Assembly (NCBI GenBank): GCA_004519485.1
Contig: CP038129.1
Location: 186,001 to 250,000, forward strand
DNA from: Nannochloropsis oceanica
Lineage: Eukaryota > Sar > Eustigmatophyceae > Eustigmatales > Monodopsidaceae
Direction of reading: 5' to 3'
Length of the DNA stretch: 64,000 nucleotides
The position numbers and the translations under genes are program-made. Numbering within the stretch: position 1 is the first letter of the stretch; each line of letters starts with the position of its first letter. The notes beneath the pieces are model-generated. The model saw only the letters and a list, made by a program, of their open reading frames with translations. It ran no database searches and was not told where the DNA came from. Shown here piece by piece: positions 1 to 11,500 of the stretch.

Positions 1-238
1 TAAAAGTCAGGATGAGCTCGGCGGGGCAGGCCGGGGCGCGAGACATGACGCCGTTTACAACTTTCCAGCAAATGGGTGCGGGCCCACCGATGTCATAGCT
101 GTGAGATCGGTTGTAATCCACGGTAATGGCCACATCCTCATCGGTGTCGGTGGCTTGCATTTGACGGTGACTGATTGCGGACGTTGAAAATGCGGTCAGC
201 AGAAGGAGAAGAGTCGCCAGCAAGTGCGGGCATGCCAT
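1..238 (-). CDS. Secreted protein of unknown function, 5' end only
   Basis: An open frame starts at an ATG at 238 and runs leftward off the window, giving about 79 residues. The N-terminus (MACPHLLATLLLLLTAFSTSA, cut here as MACPHLLATLLLLLTAFSTS plus A) has a short polar start, a leucine-rich core and small residues ending in TSA. That is a textbook signal peptide with cleavage expected near residue 21. The mature part begins ISHRQMQATDTDEDVAITVDY and later has cysteines around residues 60 and 73 (APICWK, APACPA), consistent with an extracytoplasmic protein. Third codon positions are mostly C or G, as in the surer genes here. I do not recognise a family. No intron is needed in the visible part. 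Confidence 0.55.
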   Translation of the reverse strand, partial: MACPHLLATLLLLLTAFSTSAISHRQMQATDTDEDVAITVDYNRSHSYDIGGPAPICWKVVNGVMSRAPACPAELILTF

Positions 239-1450
239 GCGCAGGTATAAGTTATGAGATGATAAGAAACACATAATGGCGAGACAGTCAATGGTGGGAC
301 CTTGTGTTGTCTGTGCGTAAAGGTGGGGGAATGGAATGGGGAATAAGAGTGTGGTAGTAGCTGTAATGAATGAGCTTGTGGAAAGGGGTAAAGCACCGGC
401 GGAAACTGCAAAAGCATTGCCTGGACGGCAGCTCTAGAACACAGGTGTGGGAATGGAGCCTATTGATTGTGTGCTTTCATATGTTTTAGACAGGGATGTG
501 AGTGTGCCAATTTCCATTTCATTTTCACTTTTTGGGGTGGAAGAAAGGGAAGCCAAAAAAATGTGTTCATTCAAAAAGTTGGGCTTCTGTCAGGGCACAG
601 GCATTGTAAATGAAGCACGCGAATAGTTCTTTCAGCTCTTTATTTGCTTTGGTGGACCTCACGTTCTTGAGATTCGAGGGCAATGGCTTGCAACTTTTTT
701 CACTTTTTTAGACGGAGGTTTGAACGAAACGGTCTTTAGACGTTGAGTCCGGCACGTTTACAACGGCAGTAGTAGCGCTTTTCTCAGCGAATTAATCTCT
801 GCCTTCTGATTTTTGGGCAGAAACATATGCAACGGCTACCATTGTAGAACTAAAAGGCTCCTTGTACGGGAGCAACTGTGAAGTGGGAGTGTGCGACACA
901 GGGGAAGAAGCTGAAAGAGAAATCGGAGGAGGGAGGAAAGTACTGCATGTCCCTATGTGTGATGACTTTCTTTCTGTGTCTATGACTTCGAGGCCTACGC
1001 CCTACGAAGACGTAAACTCTCATCCACTTTTCTTATGGCAGAATATGAGTAGCTTTGTCCTTCTGTCCGGTGCGTGGTGAGAACCATGGGTGTCGGCAGT
1101 GCAAAAGAAAAAAGCATGGAAGATATATCGATGAGCCTTGTCTTGTCTAAGCCCAATGTAGAAAAGAAAACGTTTCTCATTGACTATTTCCTTTCTCTAT
1201 TTATTTATTTTTGCCCGTTATATGGCCTTCCCACAGCTAATCCCTCCCTTCCTTCCTCTTTCAGTCCCTTCCTTTCGTCCTTCCACCCTTCTATCTTTCC
1301 TCTTTTTCATACCTCTATTATACGATGTAATCCCGTCTCTTCCTTTTTGTTTTTGAATTGCTTTCCGTACCCTCGCTCATTATCCCTCTTTCCCACACTC
1401 CCTCCCTCACTCCTTCCTTCGTCTCTCCTTGGCACCGCCAACCTCGCTTT
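239..1450. other. Intergenic stretch, no gene supported
   Basis: About 1.2 kb between two minus-strand genes. It holds AT-richer DNA up to about 1200 and then pyrimidine-rich DNA to 1480. Several short frames exist on both strands, but none has coding-type third positions, a recognisable motif or convincing splice partners. It probably includes the promoter and 5' UTR of the secreted-protein gene (upstream of 238) and the 3' UTR of the candidate at 1451-2216. Confidence 0.4.
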
Positions 1451-2216
1451 TCAACCGCTCCCTCCCTCCCTTCCTTCCCCAATGATTGCTAGCTCTTGGT
1501 CGCCCTGAGGAAGATAGATAGGTAGAGAGGGGAAAATGAGGGAGGGAGAGGAGGAAAAAGGAATGTCGCTCGGAGGTATGAAGGGAGGGGGGAGGGAGGG
1601 AGGGAGGGAGGGAGGGAGGAATAAAGGAACGGAGGGAGGGAGGGAGGGAGGGAGGGGGGGGGGAAAGAGGACCAAAAATGCCTGGAATGTCGCTTGGAGG
1701 TATGAAGGGAGGGGGGGAGGGAGGGAGGGAGGGAGGGAGGAAGAAATAAAGGAACGAAGGGAGGAAGGGAGGGAGGGAGGGGGGGGGGGGAAGAGAACCA
1801 AAAAATGCCTGCACCACGAAACCCACAATCCAGCATCCCTTTGCACGCGGACAGTGACTGAGGGAAGAAAGGAGGCAGGTAGAAAGGGAGGGTGGGACGC
1901 ACCGGATGGTGAGTTCCACTGTACTAACTACTGAACTATTAATGAATGGCTGCGATGTGGACCACGGGATGCTCCGGCAGATGATGCACGTGAGGGAGGA
2001 AGAGAATGAAGGAGGATGGTGGTTTTCAGAATGACGGGATCGATGTCCTTGGTATGGAAGGATGGCGGGGACTTTGAGAGGGAGAGAGGAAGGCGAGAAA
2101 GGAAATGAGGATGAAAGGAGGATTAAAAGGAAGGAGGAAGGTAGGGAGGGAGGGAGAGAGGGTTGCTCACCGATAGGTCCCGACATGAGGTTAGAGGCAT
2201 CAGGTCCTGCGCGCAT
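1451..2216 (-). CDS. Candidate small spliced gene, product unknown
   Basis: A four-exon minus-strand model (2216-2171, 2047-1903, 1857-1809, 1504-1451) gives 97 residues with every junction in phase. It starts MRAGPDASNLMSGPIG and ends GDQELAIIGEGREGGSG, then TGA. Donors are GTGAGC, GTGCGT and a non-standard GC (GCATTT); acceptors are AAG, CAG and CAG. The segment before the last intron (HCPRAKGCWIVGFVVQ) looks like real protein, but I recognise no family. The same frame stays open upstream of 2216, so the true start may lie further right. The last intron contains the tandem duplication at 1552-1809. The gene could be spurious, because pyrimidine-rich DNA here gives long open frames by chance. 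Confidence 0.3.
1552..1809. repeat. Tandem duplication of about 125 bp inside a candidate intron
   Basis: Two adjacent units share the order: GGAATGTCGCTYGGAGGTATGAAGGGA (given in part), a (GGGA)n run, AATAAAGGAACG, a second (GGGA)n run, a G homopolymer, then AGAACCAAAAAATGCCT or its close variant. The first unit covers about 1562-1681 and the second about 1688-1808. They differ by a few substitutions and by run length. The end of each unit resembles the donor side of the neighbouring candidate exon. Confidence 0.7.
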
Positions 2217-2921
2217 GGCCCCCACCGGGGTGCTCCTCCCGCATTTTGGGTAAAGGTAGACGCAAAGAAGGAGGAGGGAAGGCCAATGCACAGGGTGGCC
2301 GAGACGGTGAGGAGGCGAGGAAGATAGTGGAGAGGGAGGAATATGCCCACGGCATGAGGGACTTGATGTGCGAGACAGAAATGTCATTGCTTATAAAGCA
2401 AAAAAATTGCCAGCAGGTGACGAAGTGCTTCGAAAGGGAGGGTACGACCCTTGCAGGCCGGGCCGTTGGAGGCAACTCACGTCTCCCTCCTTGCCATGTA
2501 CACCAAAGCTGCAGCCATTACTTGGCCAGTATACTTCTCTCCATCACGAGTAGGCGGTATGTGTCACAGGTGGGAAGGACTTTGATCGACTTTGCCAATT
2601 ACCTGCTCCTCCCTCCTCGACTTGACTTTACTCTTATCTTCAGCGTGAACTTTTTGGAGGGCTTTTTAATGGTGCGTGCCGAAGCAGGCCGACGCTGTAC
2701 CGTGCAGAGCATAACACCCCCACAAAGAGGGTGCTGAGATCTAATGCGCCTGAATCCTTTCGGGGCTTGTGCGACACAGACACACGTATGCCCGTCCGTC
2801 CCCGTTACAAACCAACCTCCTCCCCCTCCTCCCCCTCACAACTCACAGGCGCAAGCCCTGGAGGAAGGAGGAGGACTCTAGCACAACAGAAATCAAGCAG
2901 TCATCCACTAGATTACATTCC

Positions 2922-5900
2922 ATGTCAGCCTCACCGTCATCGTCATCTTTCTCCTCCATCGTCCTTCCCCTTCTTTGCCTCCTTGCCGGGGCCGTCGCTG
3001 GTGCTGCAGCGATGGCAACTGCTGCGGGTGCTGCTTCAGGCTCGTACACTGCGAATCTCAAAGTTGAAAAAGAAGATGATGAAAAGAAACGAGATCTTCA
3101 ACAGCAAACGCAGGAGAAGGAGGCGAGAGGGAGGGCATATGAAGCAGCAGCACCAGCGGCACCCGCAGCAGCAGCAGCAGCAGCATCAACCGCAGCCACA
3201 GCAGAAGCAACAACGGTAGAAGCAGAGGCGGCCTCCATTCTTTCCTTGTGGTTCGACGGCGGGCAGGACATAGAGAGCAACTACAGGCATCGTTGGTTTT
3301 GTGCGCCGGGCAGTGAACGGCAACTGGCTTTTGACAAAGAGGTAAGCGCTCGCCCTCCCTCCCTTCCTCCCTCCCTCTCTCTAAACACCCTGCCCTGCAC
3401 TACCATCCTTCCTTCTTATTTCCCCCTTTCTTCTTTCCCCCCTAGTCCCGCCCTAATCCACCTCTTCCAAGAGGCCCATCTTCTGTCCTCTTTTCCTTTC
3501 GTGTGCCTCCACCCACACATCCATATAACCTGACCCTCCCCTCTCTCACCCTCCCCTTCTCCCATTCTCCCTCCTACCCCTAATCCACCCCATCGAAAAT
3601 CCCCGTTTTCAATACCTTCCCCTCCGCCCCTCCAGTTGCCTTACTCGTGAAAGATTCACGTGATCCTCCCCTCTCTGATCCTATCCTACTCCCATTTCCC
3701 CTATCCAAGATTCATAGCCGTTACAGTCTTCTCCTTCAACGGCTAGCATCGGACGAAGAGAAACGGAAAGAATGGCAAAAGACGCCCAAAGAGCTCCTCG
3801 CTCTCCTCATCCTCTTTGACCAGCTCGGCCGGCACATCAACCGCCACCATACCCGGATGAAGAGGGAGGGACCGACGGAGGGAGGGACAGAGGAGGGGAA
3901 GGAGGGAGGGGAAGAGGGAGGGACCGCGAGGTCATACCCTAGTCAAGGCCAAACGGACGGTATTGCCCTGGGCCTGGCACGGGAGATGCAATCAAGAGGG
4001 TGGCTATCGCACCTCCACCTCTCTGTCCCTGAGCATGTCTTTGCCCTCATGCCTCTCCGGCACTCACCGACTGTGGGGAGGTAGGTCCTTCCCTCCCTCC
4101 CTCCGTCCCGCCCTCCTTTCCTTCCTCTTCCTGGTATTCACCAAACAGCACCCGCCCTAACCATCTTTCCTGACCCTCCCTCCCTCCCTCCCTCCCTCCC
4201 TCCCTCTTTCCCCAGCCTCCAGGAAGTCCTCTGTCACATCGACAGCCGAGAAACAGCAGAAGAGCAAGCGAAGAACCTCCTGCACAAATTCCGCAAGACC
4301 ACAATGCGGTACGCTTCCCTCCCTCCCTCCCTCCCTTCCTCCCTCCCTCCCTCCCTCCCTCCCTCCCTCCCTCTCCCACAGCATCCACTCCCCCACTCAA
4401 CTCTTCCTCCCTTCCTCTCTCCCTCCCTCCCTCCCTCCTTGAGAAAACTCCAAGAGCTCTCCGACAAGGCCCCTGAAGACAGCGACATTCTGGAACGACC
4501 CCCCCTCCCCCTCCCCCTCCTTCCCTCCCTCCTTCCCTCCCTCCTTCGGCACCCCGTCGCCCAGGCCATGAAGGCCTACCTCCAACGACAGGGGGAAGGC
4601 GGGAGGGAGGGAGGGAGGGAGGGAGGGAGGGAGGGAGGGAGGGAGGCGGTGTGTGTCTCTCTGTCCGGGGGCGTTGATTCCATGGTCATCGCAAAATTGC
4701 TCTGGGTCTTTCGGGCGGAAATAGGGTAGGGAGGGAGGGAGGGAGGGAGGGAGGGAGGGAGGGAGGGAGGAGAGGGAGGAAGGGAAGAGAGAGAGAAAGG
4801 GAGAGGAGGAGGAATGGAGGGAGCAAGGGAAGGAGGAAAGGAGAAATGAACACAGCCTTCCAGAGACGATTTGTTCACACGCTCGCCTGCCCTCCCTCTC
4901 TCCCTACCTCCCTCCCCCTTGTAGCTACAAGAATGTGGTGTGCATTCACCTCGATTATGGCAACCGACCCGAAAGCGCGCGAGAAGCCGCGTACGTGGAG
5001 CAATGGTGTCAGGTACGCCCGCCCTTTCTCCCCCGCTTCCTCCCTCGCTCCCTCCCTCCCTCCCTCCTTTCCGGCTGATGTTTCCTCGGTCCTATACTTC
5101 CCCTCTTCTCCTCACTCCCTCCGTCCTTCCCGCCTTTCCCCCCTCCCCCCCTCCCTCCAACAGGAACACCAACTCCGTTTCCACAAGCATACCTACCCTC
5201 CCTCCCTCACTCGTTGCAGCACCGCGCGCGACCGTTACGAAAAAGAAGCCAGAGAAATCCGTTACGCCACTTACCGGCACATTCTAACGGAAACTGGCGC
5301 CAGAGCTGTCCTCCTCGGTCATCACCGAGGCGACGTCGAGGTAAGCGCCCCTTTCCTCCTTCCCTCCCTTCCTCCCTCCCTCCCTCCTTCCCTTCTGCGC
5401 TCCAGATCTTCCCTTTTGTCCATTCCGGATACCTCCCAAAAGTCATCTCGCTAACACCCCCCACCACCACTCCCTCCCTCCCTCAGGAAAACGTCCTCTC
5501 CAACACGCTGCGTGGTGCGGGGCCTCTGCATCTGTCAGGGATGGAAGAAACGGCTTCTGTTGCCGGGGTCTGCGTACATCGTCCTCTGCTCCACCTCCAG
5601 AAGCATCAAATTTACGACTTTGCACATACATTTGGGGTGCCTTATTTCAAGGTATATAACCTTCCCTCCCCTCCTTTCTACCCTCCCTTAGGACTGTGAG
5701 CTCGCGCTCATTTTCCAGTCTCATCCTCCCTCCCTCCCTCCCTCCCTCCCTCCCTCCCTCCCTCCTTCAGGACACCACCCCATCGTGGTCAACCCGCGGC
5801 AAGCTCCGACGGCAACTCTGGCCGCTTTTAACGGACATGTACGGCGAAGGCTTCCCCACCCACCTGTCTCTGCTGGCACGTGAATCTGATGCGCTCCGGG

Positions 5901-7342
5901 CGTTGGTATATGACCTTATTTTCCAACCCTTCTGGAAGAAAGTGAAGAAAGGAAAGGTGGCGATGCATGTGCTGGTGGGAGAAGAGGAGCAGAAACAGGT
6001 ATTGATATGGCTTCACTGGTTGTTATTACGGTACTGATTCGTATTATCAGTGAATGAGTGATGGATATTGTGACTATAATGAAGTAGTGTTTCATAAGTA
6101 CTTATTAATTCATATTGGATTATCACTAACTTACAAGGCTAGACAAATCCCTTCCCATCATCCCATCCATGTGTTGGTCTTCCGGGTATGCGGTCTCTTG
6201 GATTTTCTCGTCATAGACATTGTCTGCTTATTTCTTTTTCCCCTCTTATTCTTCAACGAGCAAGAACTCATCAACCTCCCTCCCTCCTCCGCTCCCTCCC
6301 TTCCTCCCTCTTCTAGTCCCTCTTTTTTTGGCGCGAAGTCCTACGGGAGCTCGTCCACAGTCGAGGTCAAGGCATGCTGTCCGACAAGGGCCTGGCCATC
6401 CTCCTCCTCCACCTCTACCAGCAGCAGCATCAGCAGCACCAGAAGCATCGGCAGCAGCAGCAGCAGCAGCCACCGCAAGGAAGGATGGAGGGAGGGAAGG
6501 AGGGAAGGAGGGAGGGGGGAAGGGAGGTCTGGTTGCAGTTGCGAAAGGATTACGCCGTGCTGTTGCTATGGAAAGAGGTGGGGAAGACGCAGGAGGGAGG
6601 GAAGAAAGGGAGGGAGGGAGGGAGGGAGGGAAGGAGGGTGCGGTTGTTCATTTTCCGGCCGGGAGTGATAAGGTATTGGGACCAGAGGAAGGAAGCGACG
6701 GAGGCAGCGAAGGTGGAAGAGAGGAGGGCAAGAGAAGAGGTAGTGGTGCTGGAGGGAGGAAGGGGGGGAGGGGGGGAGGAAGGGAGGGAGGTCGTGGTGG
6801 CTGGATGGGGAATACGAACAGTACCAGCATTGCGAAAAAGGGAGGATGGGAAGGAGGGGAGGACGGAGGAAGGGAGGGAGGGACGAACGGAGGGAAACAA
6901 CGACAAGTCCCAGCTGAACTACAACAACGCCCCTTCCCATTGTAAGGATAGAGTTGACGAGGAAGAGGAGCTGGAGGGGGAGAAGGGAGAGGAGGGAGAG
7001 GGCGACGACGCTGCCCTCCTCCACCTCGCCACGCACGGTTCGTTTACCCACCCTCTCGTCCTCCCTCCCTGTCCCAAGTGCCAAGGCCCGACACTCATGG
7101 GGTTTTACCAGCATGAGAGAAGGAAGGGAAATGGTGGGTATCGAGAGCTAGGACGTTTCGTGCAGGCGTTGCCGCTGAAGGTGAAGCGATCCTTGCCCTT
7201 GGTGACACCATACTGCCCCAGATGTGAGGGAGGGCCTGCTGCACCGACAGCTGCTCCTGCTTCCGCTACTGCCGCTATTGCTGCTACTGTTCTACCTGCC
7301 GCTGCGCGGTCAGTGCAGGTGTCATATAGGTATTTGGGATAA
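2922..7342 (+). CDS. DUF924 domain fused to a TilS-like tRNA(Ile)-lysidine synthase (PP-loop ATPase)
   Basis: Nine exons (2922-3341, 3710-4080, 4216-4308, 4444-4725, 4925-5012, 5164-5340, 5487-5651, 5771-5998, 6317-7342) join in phase to 949 residues. After a hydrophobic N-terminus (SSIVLPLLCLLAGAVAGAAA), which suggests secretory or plastid targeting, comes a DUF924-type domain: ILSLWFDGG, HRWFCAP, LLALLILFDQLGRHINR and VPEHVFALMPLRHS. The PP-loop ATPase follows: LSGGVDSMVIAKLL is the SGGxDS nucleotide loop, then VVCIHLDYGNR, GHHRGDVEENVLSNTLRG and RGKLRRQLWPLL, in the order seen in TilS. TilS converts C34 of tRNA-Ile(CAU) to lysidine in bacteria and organelles. The tail has Gln and Glu runs and two CxxC knuckles (PPCPKCQG and TPYCPRCEGG) that could bind zinc. 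A (GGGA)n tract lies in the exon just before the PP-loop. The fold calls are firm; substrate and organelle are inferred. Confidence 0.85.
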
Positions 7343-7497
7343 CGATTACGCCACGTAAGCAGGAGGAGGAAGGGAAATGGTGGGTATGGATGGACCCACA
7401 GGCTCCCCAGCCAGACATGTCGTCGGATACAAATGACCCATCAAATACTTTGGTATATACGGAGGCCTCACCACGGTCGGTATTGATCTCAACTCAA

Positions 7498-7528
<31 letters not shown>

Positions 7529-8506
7529 TCCCTTCATTTATTGATTTCGAGCTTATCTGGTGCGGCTGGTGCGGCAAGGCTGGCAAAGCCTCAAAAGGCA
7601 CCAAACCCGACCCAAATGCGACCCTGGAGTGTGGGTGGGCCTTCTCCTATGAAATCTGTAATATGATAGCTCTGCAAGTGAAGCGAAATGTGGGGTCGGT
7701 CAGGATATACTGTAGATGACCAACCTAGGAAGCGGTAAGAAAGGTAAAACAGTATGGGACATATTGCCAGCGCTTGAAGCTTTGTTTCTCGTCCGGTCTG
7801 CTCTGCTCCTCTCTCCTTGGCTGACCTCGTTCAAATTCATATAATAGCCATTCAAGTAAGGAAGCAGCTCTTACATCCCCTCTACACCACACTAGTAGTA
7901 ATCTGCCTCCTGCGACTCGCTAACGAAACCTCAAGGACTCGCTGACCGTGAAGCATCCAGAAACGGCACAAGAAGCAAGAGTCCATCGAGCTTAACACAT
8001 ATTCCCCTTGCTTCATGCCCCTATGGGACCATTCCCGAACCCTAATAATCTTCTGAAGCATATATCTAGGGTGCAGTGGGAAGTTTGTCTCCACTTCGAT
8101 TTGTGCCAACAGTGTGAGCGGTTTTGGAGTCAACGAGTCAACGAGTGTGACATCCGCCAGTTGTGCGTGCTATATCAGCCGGAGGTTGTACGGGGTGACC
8201 GACGCCCCCCTCCCTTGGCCATTATAAATTTTATTTATTTAGTTATACCTCCATCCACACGCGGCAATCATTTCATTCCTTAGCCTTCCAGCTCCTCCTC
8301 TTATCCCTCGTCACAGATGGGAATATGCTGTGGGGCTGACAGACAAACACTCCTCTTCACAAATTAAATCTCCTTTGATCACGTGGAGAAAGCATTTTCC
8401 TTATATAAACTAACACCTCAATGCGTATGGCACAAAAAAACAAGAGGTGAACTTTGACAGCTCTAGGAGTAATCTGTCAGAGCCTCCACAGGGGGCCCTC
8501 GCCTCC
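7343..8506. other. Intergenic region with a short ATCA microsatellite
   Basis: Between two plus-strand genes. It contains (ATCA)n at about 7499-7528 and AT-richer sequence, including TATAAA-like motifs near 8225 and TTATATAAACTAAC at 8400-8413, upstream of the next start at 8507. Open frames of 80-110 codons exist on both strands but lack coding-type codon use or known motifs. Confidence 0.5.
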
Positions 8507-11500
8507 ATGACGCCCTCTACACAGTCCTCCACCACCGCCCATGACAGCAAGAGGTTCAAGGTCCTTTCCGGCCTTCTCGTCCTGGGCTTGATCGTTGCTT
8601 TAACAGTCGCCTTTGCTGGCCAGCAGCGTCATGCTAAGGAGAGCAAAGTCACAGGGGCAGACGACACTGCGGTACGTTCGCTTCCCTTTCTTCCTCCCTC
8701 ATATTTGTAATTGCTTTGGCGGCCCACCATCTATCAGTATCGAAGAGGACTTATAAAAGTGATCACTCTAATCCCTCTTTCGAATTATTCCCGGCCGTCG
8801 GTACCAGCCGTAGTAGGTGCGACATCATCTTCCTCTGTCGCATCCCTCCCTCTCTCTTTTGCCTCCTTTCGAAAATAAGTAGCATTGTCACCGATGACTT
8901 CCTTTGCTGTCCCATCCTTTTCCCTAGGATACTTTCTCTCCTAGCGAAGCTCTCTCTATCCTCCTCGCTGGCGACAAGCAAAAGCCTCCTTCGGCCCCTC
9001 CTCCACCTCTGCCGCCTGTTCCTTCCCCCCCTCCTCTGCTGGCTTCCGCTCCCCCAGCTCAGCGAGAGCCAGACGCTAAGAATATCATCACTCCCGGCAG
9101 TGCCGTAGTGGGGCAATGGACCGACACCCGGATGGGTGGCCTCGTGGAGGGCTGTACCCCGAAAACAGGCGAAGAGCTGGCCTTTCTTGTGGAAAGTAAG
9201 TCTGTTTCCCCTCCCTCCCTCCCTTCCTCCCTCTTTTTCGCTCAGCTGGCAACAGCCGCCCCCCAAAATAGAATTTGGCCGCGAGTAGTGTGAGCATATA
9301 TAGAGAGTTTTGTTTGAATTCCATAAATGTTTCATGTATTTCAATGAATTTCAAAAAAATATTCACATTTAAATATTCGATTGTATGTATTTTTGTGTAT
9401 AATCTCATCTCCCCTCCTTTCCTCTTTCACTCCTTCTCTCCCTTTAGACACGACTTGTCCGGTGATTACCCTTCTTCCAGGCGCCACCTATATCTTGAAA
9501 CAATTTATCCGGGTTATGCCGGGTCGTCGTGTCTCGGTCGTTGGCCGTCCGTTGAATATGCCCACCATCGACGCTCACCGAGCGTACCGTTCTTTCACGG
9601 TTGAGCCAGGCGGGTTTCTGGATCTGAGGTAGATCCTTCCCCCCTCCTTCCCTCTTTAGCTCCCTTTCTTTCCTTTCATCTCCTATCCTGCCTAAAAAAC
9701 CCTCCTCTCCCCCTTTCCTCCCTTCCTCCTTCGACTGCCTCTGTTGTAGAACCGCTGCTGTCATCTACCTTACCCGTTTATTCCTTCCTCCTCGCTTTCT
9801 CACTATTGTGTTTCCCCTTGCAAGTCCGTCAATTCTAATACCATTTCTCCTGGTTTCCACAAACAAACAATTTTCGATCGCCCGTCCAACCGCCCGACAC
9901 TCCCTCCCTTTCTCCTCCCCTCCTTTCCTCTTCTCCCCTAGATTTATCCGTCTTTATCGTGGCAAGCCCATCCGCATCATCCGTCTGTATTACTACGAGA
10001 TTCGTGGGGGAGGCGTCTACATCCGTGCAGGCGGGACTGCTATCATCACTAGCTGTTTGTTCACAGTCAATCCCATTTTGATCACTGAGTTTCTTTACAC
10101 GTCCTCCCCTGTGACAACTGTGAGGATGTTAGGCGGGTATCTATTGATGGAAGGTAAAGAAGTACGCCCTGTCACCCTTCCCTCTTTTCTCTTACCCCTT
10201 TTTCCCCTCAGCACTGTAGTCATTACAGACTGGCTGCCACCAATCCATCCTATTTTGATCGCTTTGGAGGAAACGCTTTCTCTATTCCTCTTTTCTTTCC
10301 ACCCTCCCCTCTTCGGGTCTACCTTTTTCACGAAGTATTTGGTCACGATCCCCCCTATTTTCTCTTGCCTAACCTTTTCTCACACAACACAGCTGGTACA
10401 TTGACAGTGACAGACTCTCATTTCTACGTGACGCGTCCCGGCGTTTTGTTTCGAGAGGTCTACACCGTAGGCGGACAAGTGCTGATTTTTGCCGGGAATG
10501 CCATTTTTACTGGCTGTACGTTCACGAGCTCGTTGCTGTTTGTCAATGTGGTGGGAGTAGGGGATACGCTTGCCTTATTTGGAGGAACCGCCATCTATAC
10601 CGGATGTGTCTTTACTTTTAACTGTGCGTTGGTCGCTGGATATGGCGTAGGCATGCTGTTATTTATGGGTGGGGGTGTCGCTATTTTCACAGGATGCGTC
10701 GCAAATAATAATGTTGGCGCAAGCGTATTCTTTGGCTCGGGCAATCGTATATTTAATGGAGGAGGTGTGACGATTTTGACAGGGATGGTTTTCAACACGG
10801 CAGTGGCTTTGCTCGCGACGGCGGGGGTGGGTGCAGTTAACTCACTAGGGGGCGGGGTGATGATTAAGACGGGCGTCTCTCAGTCAGCCTGGGCAGGGTG
10901 TCAGTTCTTGGCGACACTCGGTATTGCGGTATTTGTCGGGGCGGGCGTTGTGGTGGAGAGCGAGTGTGTCTGGGCGAGGGTGGGGGCGATAACTTCTTGG
11001 TATGGAGGAGGGGGAAGCTTGTACGTAGGTGCGGGTGTAACAACTTTTGTGAATTGTGCAGCATTGGTCGCAAATGGGATTGTGTCTGCAGCGATCGGTG
11101 GAGGGAACGTGGCAAACTTGGCCGGATGGCTAACGATGGTAAATACATTTTTTCATACCACGCATGCAATTGCTGCCATTTATGGACAAGCTGGGGATGC
11201 CCTAGTCTTAGCAGGAGGGGCCGTGTTTGTGAATTCCGGTTATAAAGAGAGGAATGGCATAAGGCATAGCAATCCTGGTTTTGTCAATATCTGGGTGAGT
11301 GGCAACCCAATTTACTTAGACGATAAGAATGTCTCTGGAGCATTGGCCACACATAAAATGCTAAGATACTTTAATTCCTCTAGACGGTTTAAGAGTGTGG
11401 TTAAAATGGCGGGGGTGACTATCACTGATTATGAGCCTGAAGAGGTAAGTCGTATTTTCGGCTTCAAGACCCACCATAAGCACTGGCGGGCAACCCAGGA

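Noticed and set aside
1407-2387. Long minus-strand open frame of over 300 codons rich in Pro-Ser-Leu
   Set aside because: It reads straight through (CCCT)n intron-type DNA. Such runs rarely contain stops in any frame, so length alone is not evidence. Only short segments between splice signals were kept as a candidate.
4604-4644. Regular short repeats resembling a CRISPR or minisatellite array
   Set aside because: They are simple (GGGA)n/(CCCT)n runs with no spacers, found throughout the introns of this eukaryotic genome.
7390-7719. Plus frame of 109 codons containing Asn-Gln-Ser repeats
   Set aside because: The repeat part is an ATCA microsatellite, and the rest lacks codon bias or a known motif.
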